From Flaccisagitta enflata (Eukaryota > Chaetognatha > Sagittoidea > Aphragmophora): a stretch of 64,000 bases of DNA. The number at the start of each line of letters is the position of its first letter. Positions within the stretch are counted from its first letter, which is position 1. The notes beneath the pieces are model-generated. The model searched no databases. It saw only the letters and a list, made by a program, of their open reading frames with translations, and had not been told where the DNA came from. The position numbers and the translations under genes were made by a program. Location: assembly GCA_965153355.1 (NCBI GenBank), contig OZ231127.1, positions 19,034,001 to 19,098,000 on the forward strand, given 5' to 3'. This document shows, one piece after another, positions 1 to 12,544 of the stretch.

Positions 1-444
1 GTGGTTTCGGAGAAAAAAATTTTTTTCGTCATACTTTCCTACTATAAAGCATTATTCATGCCCATAGGTTAAATACAATGCGAGATGTACAATTGAGTCA
101 AAAGCCTGGACACCAAACTGCTTCAGTTGAGGATGGCACGAAGTAGTGACGGTTGACTCAGTGTTAATGATCTTTTAACCGTAGCATTCTAACACTGCAG
201 GGATACTTAAGTACATCACTTCGTCAAAGCGCTTTTTCAAATTTTTTGGACTAGAATGCTTGAACGGATTTTTAGCAAACCCTGTTGAAACGAATCTATG
301 AGCAAACAGAGATAACAACAAACAAAGAAGGCTGATACCATCTTAGTTGAAATGGTTGTCCTAAGTAGAAACGGCTCCTTGGTGTGCATAGCAAGGATGG
401 TATCAAATGTTGTTCCGGTGCGTGACCCGCGGAATTTCTACGCG
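1..444. other. AT-rich sequence, nothing recognised
   Basis: No open frame of note, no repeat shared with the rest of the window and no RNA-like structure seen. Confidence 0.5.
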
Positions 445-966
445 GCGTTCGGGTGTGTCAAAATTTAAAAAACTTTTCTGATCAGATCGTCATCATCAAG
501 GAGTGTTGGGACACTAATTCTAAGGTACTTACCATTTTTGTTTTTCTTAATTTCATTCATCTTCCTTTTTTTTCAAATCTCCATTTAGCCCCTAATTTGT
601 ATATTGTAGTGCAGCTGGTTTTGCACCGGGATTCTTGATCATAAGAATAAAAATCAGAACCCATTTTTTATCTTATTCTTTAATCTAAAAAGAATTGGTC
701 AAAGTATTTTACTTTTCATAAGAAGAAATAGTAAAAAGAAAAAATATAATTTTTTGAATGATATATCAGTCACATTTTCAACAAAACTGGGTAGAGTCGC
801 TAAAAGTATATATATTTTTGACAATCTTTACTCACGCTAAAAAAACGGAAGATGATTGAAATTGAAAAAAATAAAAATGGTATTTGTCTTGTAATTAGTG
901 TCTTCACACTCCCTGATGATGATGAGCTGATCAAAAGACGTTTTATATATTGACACACCCGAACGC
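445..966. mobile_element. AT-rich MITE with 17-bp terminal inverted repeats
   Basis: GCGTTCGGGTGTGTCAA at 445-461 and its exact complement ending at 966 bracket 522 bp of AT-rich sequence without coding capacity. Confidence 0.6.
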
Positions 967-1055
967 GGCGTGAGTCAAGGAACCAGATAGCAAAGGATTT
1001 CCCCTTTGATGCGGCGTGATAGTGATTGATGGAAGATAGGTCGCCTATCTGCTTC

Positions 1056-1058
<3 letters not shown>

Positions 1059-1145
<87 letters not shown>
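1059..1145 (+). repeat. (CT)n microsatellite
   Basis: An uninterrupted CT array of about 43 units. Open frames across it are artefacts. Confidence 0.95.
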
Positions 1146-1147
<2 letters not shown>

Positions 1148-1290
1148 GCTCTATTGAGTCGCTTCCTTGGATTGTCATCACTGAGTACATCTCAATAACG
1201 ACACCCTGCGGTTTATTGGAGGATGTGTCCCATCTTTCTTTTTCCTTTGTCTATCTCGGGATGGTTTCTGTCTCTCCTGACCCAATGACA

Positions 1291-1312
1291 TTGGCTGGCT
1301 GGCTGGCTGGCT

Positions 1313-1366
<54 letters not shown>
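1291..1366 (+). repeat. (TGGC)n then (CT)n compound microsatellite
   Basis: About six TGGC units pass directly into a CT array. Confidence 0.95.
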
Positions 1367-1370
<4 letters not shown>

Positions 1371-3119
1371 CTCCTTATCATTGGCTTTGAATATCCGATT
1401 TGCTGCAGCGTTTCGGTTGACTTGGCGTCGCTCAGCGGAGTCGATGTTCGTGAGTTGCGTGGATGCTTCAGCGATCAGCGCCACCTACTGTACTACAATC
1501 ACCATTGCCATGAGGCGCGTTGGTTAATGTTGATTTTGCCTATGGTCGCCCCCCCTTCCCACCCCTCACATGATCACATCCCACAGAAAACATTTTTGCC
1601 TCCAGGCTCCAAACCTTCCTGTGATAAATCATTGAAAATGGGTGGTGGCCAAGAGTAAGATTAATCATTTGGCCATAAAACGTGGCAAATCTTGTTATTA
1701 TCTCATCGTGTTATGCATACCAAGAAAATCTTAAATGAACAACCTACCTTCATTGTCCTTCCATTTTCCGCGACCACTCCATGTATATGTGTCCTCCCCG
1801 CAACGCCGCCTCCCATTCAATTTCATTGGGTTGCCCGTGGCAGTGGGCCGCTTCTTCCCGAGGCTAAGGAAGATTGGTTTCATCACCGATTTTTGACATC
1901 TTTTTTCTTCCTTCGCCGAAAAAAAAACCCGAGTAAATGGAAACGAAGGGAGGGGAACGGGGGTGGGGGGAAGGGCAACTGGGAATGGGGAATATGCAAC
2001 AAGGGATCAAGGGAAGGAGGACGGGGAATGGCGATCGGGGAATGGGGAACAATAACCGGAAATACAGGAAGTACAGGGTCCTACAGGATTAGAATTATCT
2101 AAAAAGGGAGAATACATAAAGTCAGATGATATAAAAAAAAAAAATTCTCGGGCATCGCGACTCGTGAGTAGATATAGCTTCAAAGGAAACAAAAAATTGA
2201 AAGTGATCTCTAGTCCCCCCTTCCTACGTTACCCCACAACAATTCTACCCTCCCCCCCCCAAAAAAAAAATGTGAGATTCACAAGTCAAACGGTGGAATC
2301 GCGGGAAAGAGGATCCAAATCTTCTTTTCACCTGAGGGCAGAGAATAATCATATTTGGAATATTCAGATTCTAGATAGAGATGCAGTTGGAGGTTGCCAG
2401 ATGGTGATGGTTAGCAATGGGGGAGAGTGGCAAGTTGGTTGAGAACGTAAGATGATATCATTGAATTTGAGTTTACTTGTCATTACTTGATTCCAGTGAA
2501 TTAGCATGCTATGGATAATTTTTTACTTTTTATATTTTTGCATCGACTATATCGCAATATAAGAGTTGCTGGTCAACTATGGAGGCTAAGTGAATAAATT
2601 TGTAATCAGTTGATCCTAATTCCGGGAACTTTTATTCCCCTTGTGGCGGTTATACGGGACCCTGTTGGGGACCCTACAGGGGACCCATATGAAACCCTCC
2701 AATATAAGAATCACACGATGGATATCCATTTAGAAAAGAGAAAGCCGGAAGTCATAGAGAGCATAGAGAGCGCGGTAAGCAAAGTGCGAAAGTATTTTCA
2801 GACAATAAAGAAGGAAGAACATCTCGGTCAAAACTTTCTAGACGTCTTTACCCTATTTCCATATAATTCCATCATCTCGAGGATTCATCTCGCATTAGCC
2901 TTTTGTCTCCGATTTTAGGCTTTATACATCGAGTCTTCTCTTTTTTTTTCCCGTCAAGAGAGGGCGACGATGAGACGCCGATTTGCAATTCTTAAGCGAT
3001 ATTTGATGACCCACTGTATCATATGTAGGTACACCCTAAGCGAAATCCCAAAAGTGACCAATGACCCAATTTTTCGCCATAAGCCCATTGGAACTATCCC
3101 ATAGAAGCCAAAAAAAGTT
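1367..3119. other. Unassigned sequence with a G-rich purine tract
   Basis: A degenerate GGGGAA/GGGAATGGG tract lies at 1940-2050, and C-rich and A-rich runs at 2214-2270. No gene or dispersed repeat was recognised. Confidence 0.4.
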
Positions 3120-4345
3120 ATAGAGCACATTCGGGTCAGGTAGACGCACGTAATGCCATAAAATGCCGTAAAATACCGTAACAATGGCATTTTTGCTAGT
3201 TTTTTTGGTCTAAAACCGTTGCTTTTGTCATATCATAGTCAAATAATGACGTTCTAGCACTATGACACATTCAAGCATTTATGCAGGCCAACCCGTCATC
3301 ATTCAGCACATTTTTATGCCGTAAACTGCCGTCAAAATGGCATTTTTTACCGTTTTAAGGGGTTCTCTTGATGTTGTAGAAAGACAACTACTCAAAAACT
3401 GCCAGAAAATGTGTACTTAGACCCGGGACACACACACTACAGAGTTTCAAAACATTGAGTTGGGTGTGAGTCTCATTTCATTGCCATAAATGTTCGTAAA
3501 ATGCCGTAAAAAGCTTTTACATTGGCATTTTTAACTGTTTTTTGACTACCAAACCGCTGCATCTGTCAAAAAATGGTCAAACAATGACAATTTGGCACTG
3601 TGACACTGTCATGCACAAGTTCAAGTTGACACGTCATCATTCAGCATATTTTCATGCCGTAAACTGCCGTCAAAATTGCATTTTTGTCCATTTTTGTTTT
3701 TTTTTCTTCCTGTTGTAGATGGACAAGTACTCAAAAATTGCCAGAAAATGTGTACTTGAACCCGGGACACACATACTACAGAGTTTTAAAACATTGAGTT
3801 GAGTTTGAGTCTCATTTCATTGCCGTAAATGTTCGTAAAATGCCGTAAAAAGCTATTATACTGGCATTTTTGACTGTTTTGTGACTACCAAACTGCTGCT
3901 TCTGTCAGAAAATGGTCAAACAATGATAATCTGGCACTGAGACACCATCATGCACAAATTCATGTCAATCTGCCGTCATTCAGCATATTTCTATGCCATA
4001 AACTGCCGTCAAAATGGCATTTTTGACCTTTTATTGGGGTTTTTCTTCCTAATGTAGATGGGCAACTACTCGAAAATTGCCAGAAGATGTGTATTTGGAC
4101 CGGGGACACACATACTACGGAGTTTCAAAACATTGAGTTAGGTGTGAGTCTCATTTCATTGCTGTAAATGTTCGTAAAATGCCGTAAAAAGCTTTTATAT
4201 TGTTTTTTGACTACCAAACTGCTGCTTCTGTCAGAATATGGTCAAACAAGGATAATCTGGCACTGAGACACCATCATGCACAAATTCAAGTCAATCCGTC
4301 ATCATTCAGAATCATTTTTTGCTGTAAAATTTCATCAATAAGGCA
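3120..4345 (+). repeat. Tandem array, period about 339 bp, roughly 3.5 copies
   Basis: The landmark TTGCCGTAAATGTTCGTAAA recurs at 3481, 3820 and 4159, exactly 339 bp apart, with a diverged earlier copy near 3150. Each unit also holds ATGCCGTAAACTGCCGTC and GGGACACACATACTAC. Satellite-like and non-coding. Confidence 0.85.
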
Positions 4346-4352
4346 CATTTGA

Positions 4353-4500
4353 TCATTTATTGGTTTTTGGGCAGCGGCTCCAAAGGGGACGAAGTCCTGT
4401 AGAACACAGGACTTTCGTTCGTCCATTTGTTCGTTTGTCCATTCGCCCGTCCCCCCCCGGCCCTCTCAAGCCTGAAATCTGCCCTCTCAGGCCTGAAATC
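4353..4500 (+). mobile_element. Hairpin end of a minisatellite element
   Basis: It begins TTTTTGGGCAGCGGCTCC, has the pairing block AGTCCTGTAGAACACAGGACT minus its last base, then GTCCATTTGTTCG-type repeats and the CCTGAAATCTGCCCTCTCAG monomer. It belongs to the same family as 20214-20755. Confidence 0.55.
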
Positions 4501-5215
4501 TACCTTCTCAGAGTGAAGAAACTGCCAAATTTCACCATTTTAGGGCATTTTTGGCCTGATTTTTGCCTGCTATGGCCCCGGCATATAGGTTGAAGGGTCC
4601 AAATGAATAAATTTTTCGTAATTCTGTGTAGAATGAGTAAGACTGGCAAAAATAATCCGGATAACAACGATCAATATGGAGAAAGTGCTGATTTTGGCCA
4701 TTTTCGGCCATTTTTGGCCTATTTTTGGCCTGTTATGGCCCGGAGATAAGTGTTTAATGGTCCAAATGAGTATATTTTTCCTAGTTCTGAGTGGTTTGAG
4801 TGAGATTGTCAAAAAAATTCCAAATAACGATCAATTTGAAGAAAATGCAAGTTTTTGCAATTTTAGGCCATTTTTGGCCTGTTTTTTGGCCTGTTATGGC
4901 CATGGTATGAATGTTGAAGGGTCCAAATGAGTTGTTTCTCTTAATTCTGTCTAGAATCAGTAAGACTGGCAAAAAAAATCTGAATAACAACGATCAGTTT
5001 GAAGAAAATGCTTATTTTGGCCATTTTTGGCGGTTTTTGGCCTGATTTTGGCCTGTTATGGCCCCGGTGTAAGTGTTCGAAGGTCCTAATGAGTATGTTT
5101 TTCTTAGTTCTAAGTGGAATGAGTGAGATTGGCAAAAAAATTCCAAATAACAACGATCTGTTTGAAGAAAATGCTGATTTTGAGCTATTTTAGGCCACTT
5201 CTAGGCACTTTGCAC
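4500..5215 (+). repeat. Tandem array, period about 160 bp, about 4.5 copies
   Basis: The landmark CCTGTTATGGCC recurs with spacings of 163, 160 and 163 bp (near 4571, 4734, 4894, 5057), with GAAGAAAATGC and AGTGAGATTGGCAAAAA in each unit. Open frames on both strands are repeats of each other. Confidence 0.85.
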
Positions 5216-7135
5216 ATGTTCCACTCACATTCAACACACTGTCCCCGATAGCCCTATAAAGTTGGGCATCAATGTCCATGGATCAGACCATGTTTCTAAT
5301 GTTTTATGAGGTATTAGGACCCAGAAAAACATGGCGGCAAATTTTTTCTCACGCTGAAATTTTGTAAATATCATATTTTAGGGGCTTATGATAAACTCAT
5401 GATTGTAGGTTCAAAACAAATGTTTAGGGGCACACACTTTCAAAGATATCTCTGCTTCTAGAAAAGCTAGGAAACTTTTTAAAAAAAGCAAATTAATCTA
5501 CATTGAAACATCTACAAGATGAGCGCAATCTGGTTTTTGTAGCTTTAACCGTTTAGAAATGGCAAGCAAAAACGTGGAAATAGTCAAGTTCAAAATGTTT
5601 GAAAAATGACATATTGTTACTACTGAAGCTCATTTCTTACTAATTATAATTTTGGTCCAGTCTCTCTTTTGAACAGCCAAAAGCAACGAGTAGTTAGCAA
5701 CACCCTTTGAGTGAGGGGATCAGGGTTGTGGCCTCAAAAGGGATGAGGTCTGGTGAGCCAAATGAGTAATCCAGCTTGGACTAACCTTTTATACAATTAA
5801 CTTCTGAGAAGGCTGATATGAGGCCCCCCTAAAGGCTGATTTAAGACCAGCCAAGGCTGTTTCAAGGCCTGAGAGGACAAATTTAAGACCTGACTGGACT
5901 ATTTGAAGCCTTAGAGGGTAGATTGGAGGTCTGAGAGGAATAATTCAAGGCCATAAAGAGCTGAGTTGAGACCTGTTAGAGCTGATTTGAGGCTACATTG
6001 GGCGGATTCAATGTTTTAGTGGGCTGATTTGGGGCTTGAGAGGCCTGATACAATTGATTTAAGGCCTAATTTTGGGGCTGAGAGGGCGAATTTGAGTCCT
6101 GAAACACCTAACAGGGTGAGTTTGAGGTATGAGAGGGTGGATTCGAGATTTGAACCAGTCGGCCAAGGGCTATATGTGGTCAGCAATACTCGTTGCCCTG
6201 CTTTGCATGTTCTTGATACGCAATGAGAGGAAGCAGGGATGCGGTCCTTAAGGAGACAAAGTTCTATTCATCCATTTGTTTGTTTGTCCGTCTATCTGTC
6301 TGTCCCCCCAGGCCCTCTCAGACCTGAAATCTGCCCTCTCAGGCCTGAAATCTGCACTCCCAGGCCTTGAATCAGATAGGGCAGATTTCTGGCCAAAGAG
6401 AGCAGATTTCAGGCCTTGGAGGGCAGATTCAAGGCCTGAGAAGGCAGATTTCAAGCCTGAGAGGGCAGATTTCAAGCCTGAGGGGGTCCCTGTGTTCTAC
6501 TTTGAGGCCATTGCCAAAAATGGCTGATTTAAGGCTTATTAGGTCTACAGCATAAAACGGCCGATTTTAGGCCTTGGGGAGGGGACAACCAATTGCCCAA
6601 GAGCAACATATGGTCAGCGATACCCCGTGCTCTGCTTTGCATAATTGTGAATTAACCTCTCAGATCTTAAATCAGCCCTTACAAACACCAAATCAGGCAT
6701 CTTAGACCCCAAATCAGGTTAGTCAGATACTAAATTAGACAACCCAGACTCAAAATCAGGCCTTTCTTACCCCAAGTTAGGCCTCTCTCCCCAAATCAGG
6801 TCAGTCAGACCCTATATCAGGCCTCTCAGACCTCAAATCAGACCTCTTGGACCCCAAATTAGGCCAGCCAGACCCTATATTAAACCTCCCATACCCCACA
6901 TCAGCCCTCTGAGATCCCAAATCAATCCTCTCTCCTCAAATCAGGCCAGTCAGACTCATAATTAGACCTTCCAGATCCCAAATCAGGCTAAATCAGGCCT
7001 TTCTGACCCCAAATCTGCCCTTGCAAGCCTAGATCTGAAACTGGTCCCTTCAATCTTATATCATAGACTCTCAGACTACATTTCTGCCCAATTAGGTTTC
7101 AAATCTGCTCTCTCAAGACTCAAATATCCACTCTG

Positions 7136-7600
7136 TTTTTGGGCAGCGGCCCCGAAGGGGCCGATGACCTCTGCTTTCACACAGGAGAAATTTCTCCTTC
7201 TTCTCCTCCTCCTCCTTCTTCTCCATACCCCCCCCCCATTCCTCTCCAAGACCAAATCCCAGCCTCGAGACCCAAATCCCAGCCTCGAAGCCCAAATCCC
7301 AGCCTCGAGGCCCAAATCCCAGCCTCGAGGCCCAAAACCTAGCTTTGAGGCCCAAATCCCAACCCCGAGGCTCAAATCCCAGTCTCAATGCTCAAATCCC
7401 AGTCTCGATGTTCAAATCCCAGCCACGTGGCTCAAATCCCCACCTTTAAGCTCAAATCCCAGCTTCAAGGCCCCAATTCCAGCCTCCAGGCTCACATAAA
7501 AACAGCATAGGTCATCGGCTCCGTCAGGGCCGCTGCCCCTCTCACCACCTCACACCCTCATACACTCAAATAGGGGCAATGGGTACCGCTGACCATCTAA
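7136..7600 (-). mobile_element. Hairpin-bounded minisatellite element, reverse copy
   Basis: It opens with GGGCAGCGGCCCCGAAGGGG and TTTCACACAGGAGAAATTTC, runs through a CTT-rich tract, then about a dozen 20-bp units CAAATCCCAGCCTCGAGGCC, and ends with the complement of GGTCAGCGGTACCC near 7590. It is the mirror image of 20214-20755. Confidence 0.75.
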
Positions 7601-8971
7601 CGCTTTTGCGACTATTAAATCTATGCTCCAAGGCCTCCAATAAGCCCATTCAAAGCTTTCAATCTGTCCTCTACGGCCCCAAATCTGCTCTCTTGGGCTT
7701 CAAATCTGCCCTCTCGGGCTTAAAATTGTATCTCCCAGGATTTGGGCCTTGAAACTGGCATTTGGGCCTCCAGACAAGGATTTGAGTTGGTGGGAAAGGG
7801 GGAGGATGGACAGAGGGAGAAGGAGGAGGAGAAGCAGAAAATTCCCTGTGTATGTGAAAGCATAGGTCATCAACCTTTTTGGGGCCACTGCCCAACAACT
7901 TGTCTTAGGCCTAAAATCAAAGAATTAGCCCTTAAATCTGCTCTTTCAGACCCAAAATCAACCCTATGTCTTAAATCTGCTCTTCATGCACCAAATCAAC
8001 CCTCTAAAACCTCCAACCTGCCCTCTCAGGCCCGTTACTTGCCCATTCAGGCTCCAAAAAATACTGTCAGGCCTGAAATCAAACCTCCAGAGCCCCAAAA
8101 TCAGCCCTAATAAGCCACTCATGATTCAAATTAGTAGATTAGTAGACACTTTCAGACCTCAATTGTGCCTTCTCAGATAACAAATCATCTGTCTTAAGCC
8201 TTTTGACCTCACAGCTGCCTCCTAAGACCTTGGCTTTTCCCCTTCAAAACTAGAATTAGCCCTCTCGTGCTTAAGATATGTTCTTTCAGGCTCCCAATCA
8301 GCCCTTTCAGGCCTCAAATTAAATTGCCAGACTTTAAATTTGGGTCACTGGGTCAGTATATTTTTTGGGCAGCAGCCCCATGAGGGACAAAGTCCTGAAA
8401 AACGTTTGTCCCCCCTAGGCCTTCACAAGCCTGAAATTTGCACTCTCAGGTCTAAAATCTGCCCTTGCAGGCCTTGAATCTGCCTTCAAAGGCCTGAAAT
8501 CTGCCCTCTCAAACCTGAAATCCATCCTCTCAGGCCGTAAACCTGCCTTTCAAATTCAAGGCTTGAGAGGGTAAATTTCAGGCCTGTGAAGGCCTGGGGG
8601 GGGACAGGCGGATGGATAGATGTATGATCAAAAGTTCCCCTGTGTTCTACAGGACTTTGTTCCCTATGGAGCCACTGCCCTGCTTCTTCTCGCTCCAATT
8701 CATAATCATGCAAAGCAGAGTAAAGGAAATCATGCAAAGCAATGACCACATATTCCCCTTGGGCGACCTGTTCTACAGGATTTTATCCCTTTGGGGCTGC
8801 TGCTCTGCTTCCCCTGACTCAATTCAAAAGTTGTACAAAGCAGAAAACGGGATATATTGCTGTTGGGCAGCTGATTCAATCAAAATCAGCTTCCTCAGGC
8901 CTGGAATCAGCCTTCTCACCAGGGGCCTTTTATCAGACTTCATCCCTTTGGGGCCACTACCCTGCTCCCAA
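7601..8971. repeat. Degenerate minisatellite core with partial hairpin modules
   Basis: Diverged CCTCTCAGGCCTGAAATCTG monomers in both orientations, with partial modules at 7860-7895, 8358-8400, 8630-8710 and 8755-8830 that carry GTTCTACAGGACTTTG and GGGCAGCAGCCCC-like ends. Confidence 0.6.
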
Positions 8972-9446
8972 GGGTAATGCTAACTACTCATTGCTTTTGG
9001 CTGTTGAAGAGAATGACTGGACCAAAATTATGATAACGAATAAGAAATGAGCTTCAGTAGTAACAATATGTCATTTTTCAACCATTTTGAATTTGACTGT
9101 TTTCACGTTTTTGCTTGCCATTTCTAAACGGTTAAAGCTACAAAAACCAGATTGCGCTCATCTTGTAGATTTTTTGATGTAGATTAATTTGCTTTTTTAA
9201 AAAAGTTTCCTAGCTTTTCTAGAAGCAGAGATATCTTTGAAAGCGTGTGCCCCTAAACATTTGTTTTGGACCTACAATCATGAGTTTATCATAAGCCACT
9301 ATAATATGATATTTACAAAATTTCAGCGTGAGAAAAAATTTGCCGCCATGTTTTTCTAGGTCCTAATACCTCATAAAACATTAGAAACATGGTCCGATCC
9401 ATGGACATTGATGCCCAACTTTATAGGGCTATCGGGGACAGTGTGT

Positions 9447-10440
9447 CAAACAATAGCAAATGATTTCAAAGGTCAAAATCAACCTGTATGCAACTTTTCA
9501 GCTCAATTTGAGAATTTTTGACCAGTTTATACCCATTTTTCAAAATTCTTGTTGGTAGGGTAGTTGGGCCGGTCTGCAAATTGACTGCAAAATTTGGATC
9601 CAAAACATCAAACATAATGTAAAGACATAGTCTCCTGCTAAAAATTGACATCCTCACTCTATTTTGTTAAGAGATAAATTGATTTGTTTTTTACCAAAAA
9701 TGACATTTTTTACATTTTGCCAAATATGGTCAAAAATGGCAGAAGTTCCACCAGGTTCCTCAAAAATTGACACTGGTCCCTAATTGTACACTCTTAGGGC
9801 TACCAAATTCCGGAAAAAAAATGCTGGGACTTTCTGGGGCTATATGACTTTCAGAACTACTTTTTGCTCATTTTTCATTAAAAAAAAATCAAAAATTAAG
9901 ATACTTTAAAAATTTTCCCCCAAAATTTTAAACCCAGGTGGAATTTTTTTTCTTGATGTCAGTAGAGGTGCTCAATACCTAACCAGCAAAAAAATCCGCA
10001 TATCAAAAATCCAATTTTTGGAGCGGCAATGACTGTTTTTTCACCCGCATGTCATTGCAAAAAGGATAAAGTTTTTGACACAAAAATTTCATCGTTTTTT
10101 GACTTTAAGAAGCTCGTGACGCCGCTGTAGCTCTAAAATAGGTCTAAAAAAGTTGGTTTGGTCTTAGTTTATGTTTTTCCTCGCCTTCTAGACCAGTGTT
10201 GATGCCCATTTCTCAAAATCAATTTTTGACCCCCCAAAGTTGGCCCTGTGTTCACTTTTCGTAGAGATACGGCACAGTGTGACCCTTTCTTGCCGTTATC
10301 TGTGGGCCTTCCCCTTCGAAATTAGCTTTTATTGAGTATGATCTCGCGCGTGTGAATGAGAATGAGACGAGACCAAATATGCCAATAGATGCGCCCGGCA
10401 GGTAATTTCATGAAAGCGTGACCAACTTAGAGATGACAAC
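9447..10440. other. AT-rich unique sequence, nothing recognised
   Basis: It holds several short CAAAAATTGA-like motifs but no clear periodicity, no open frame with real composition and no inverted ends. Confidence 0.4.
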
Positions 10441-10452
10441 ACGACACGTTCA

Positions 10453-10454
<2 letters not shown>

Positions 10455-10526
<72 letters not shown>
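10455..10526 (+). repeat. (CT)n microsatellite
   Basis: An uninterrupted array of about 36 CT units. Confidence 0.95.
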
Positions 10527-10531
<5 letters not shown>

Positions 10532-10825
10532 GACCACTCTACTGCCAATGGCGTATGATTGATTAGCCAGTGATCGCCTCGCTTAAGTTTTCTTATCTAT
10601 TCACATTGCTCTTTTATCTCACTAAATTCGATTTAGGCAGGATTTCATTTCCCTCTCAAGATCATTATCTCAGTATAGTTACATGCATCAAGATCATGCC
10701 TAGCATTACATCGACCATTTCGCCTGTCTCAGCATCAAGATTTTGATGAGGTCATTTGCGTGACTGCGTCATAACACGGGTATCTAATGCAAGCACGTAC
10801 ACACAGCACGTTGAAGCGTCCTTCA

Positions 10826-11040
10826 TTTCTAGTCGCGTGCACGCGACTCTGCATCCCGCTTTGTCCGTCGATTGATCGGTCGGTGGGTCTGTCTGTTCGT
10901 TACTCTTTTTTATCAATCTTATTTCTCTAAGTTATTTTAGGCCATTTAAGAGTATACTAAGTCATTCTAGGTCATTCTTAATCATTCTAAGTCATTCTAG
11001 ATGTAAGTCTCGCACGCGACTTATAGGTGTTTGCCTAGTT
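10826..11040 (-). mobile_element. Helitron-like element, AAGTCATTC-rich subfamily
   Basis: In reverse orientation it ends at a perfect 18-bp palindrome AGTCGCGTGCACGCGACT, followed inward by CGGTCGGTGGGTCTGTCTG and AAGTCATTCT repeats. Its 5' end has the sub-terminal GCACGCGACTTATAGGTGTT. Confidence 0.8.
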
Positions 11041-12540
11041 CGGCACAATTTCACCCCTCTAGCCCAGATCCAAGAGTAACGGAATCCGCCAATTGATGGT
11101 CTCCTCGAGTCATTTTCTTTTATTTCTTATGTTGGCAACGATAGAAATCCATTAACATCAGTCTCTGCGGGGTAAAACTGTTTAGTCTTTTTTCGCAGAA
11201 ACTATACAAGCCATTCCGGTCCCAAATCTGTTTTTTTTTTCTTCATGTTTTTACGAAGTTTTTTTTATGGCCCTTTTTTTTATGCTACATGCATATGCAG
11301 GCGACTATGAACAGTCAGTCGCTTAGAACCCTTTCAGCGGTTTCAGCGGCAAGTCCGTTGATACTCGGTACAACCGCGATCGATCGTAGTCAAGCAGATT
11401 GCCAATCGCGGCATCGCGGCGAAAATCCAACGCCAACTTAGAAATCCGCCGCTTTTCGATATTCGTGGTCAACTCTGACCTCAGACCTTCAATCGTGCAC
11501 GCTGCACTGCTCAGGCACGCATTACCTACGTATTTTGGGGGTGAAAGCTTGTTTGTAAACGCGTATTACCAACGTATTTTGGACGGGTATATCAGTATAT
11601 ACTACATGCATGCACGCTCCTATATTTCAACGTTTCAGCGCGTGAGCCGTGTATGTGTGCGCAAACGAAATTACACGCTTTGACGCGTCGGTTGGAGTTG
11701 CATGTACACGCGCAAACGTGCGCATGCGCGCCAACGATCGGTTAAAAACTGGCGTGACTCACGCTTGTCTTGATGGCGTAATTCATTCAATCATCCAGAT
11801 CGGTGACAGTTTTCGTGATGTTATCGAGAATCTGTGATATGCTCCGGAATCGAAAAGTGACCATTAAGCTTTGACGCGTGCCCTCGTAAGAGAACAGTTT
11901 AATTCGCTTACGCAATGACGATGTGATACGTTTCAAACGTCGTGTATTCGTGTATTCTTCGACTGTGAATGGTTTGGAAGTTCAAAAGGAAAGACGAATT
12001 CAGATTTAATTCTTTGATTAGATGAAAGCGAAAGCGAAAGCACTCGACTTCACCCCCCTCACCCATAACAGATCGACACTCTGAAAAGGAGAAAAGGGGG
12101 GGGGCAGAGAGGATATGAATATCAAATGAACGCAAATGAAGGATAGGAAAATGTAAGGAGAAGAGAAGAAAATGCAGAAGAAAAAATAAAAGAAACCAAA
12201 AGGACACTGAAAGTAAACGATCAGAAGAAGATGAAAGAAGAGAAAAAAAAGAATGATGGATGGCGGAGAATAAAAAAAAAGAAAAATATAGAAAAAATGG
12301 CTGGTATCTGTTGCTTGTGTCGTGTGGTTCGATTGACCTAAACGACGAGGCCATTTTGCCAAAATGGCGGCGCCCATTTTAGGCCATTTTCGCCAGTTGG
12401 ACGCTCCTCCTCCTCTTCTTCTTCATCATCTTCTCCTTGGCGATTTCGCGGCTCGACGAGAAAAACCGATTTTATCGAAAACGGCGCTCAGATAAAAGGC
12501 GTTCCGGTCTTCACGCGTCTTCGTGGGCGGGAGAGGTGAA
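11041..12540. promoter_or_regulatory. CpG-rich segment with a cluster of YY1-like motifs
   Basis: CpG is much denser here than in the flanks. At 12349-12395 four copies of the YY1/Pho core (AAAATGGC or its complement) are packed within about 45 bp, including CCAAAATGGCGGCGCCC. An ATG inside this motif (12364) opens a 43-codon frame that stops at 12495, and another ATG faces the other way. This fits a bidirectional promoter or first exon, but no transcript can be shown. Confidence 0.3.
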
Positions 12541-12544
12541 GAAC

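Larger units (their letters stand above)
5234..9446. mobile_element. Foldback element with about 470-bp inverted arms and a minisatellite core
   Basis: Left arm 5234-5704 and right arm 8972-9446 are inverted copies with few mismatches. The outer ends read ACACACTGTCCCCGATAGCC, and both arms share GGTTAAAGCTACAAAAACCAG-like and AACATGTTT-flanked blocks. The 3.3 kb between the arms consists of diverged 20-30 bp monomers of the type GGCCTGAGAGGGCAGATTT and its complement, plus a nested minisatellite element (7136-7600). No transposase frame is present. Confidence 0.8.

Noticed and set aside
7240-7500. Regular short repeats that could suggest a CRISPR-like array
   Set aside because: Units are contiguous 20-bp monomers without unique spacers, in eukaryotic DNA, and the same monomers occur in other minisatellite copies.
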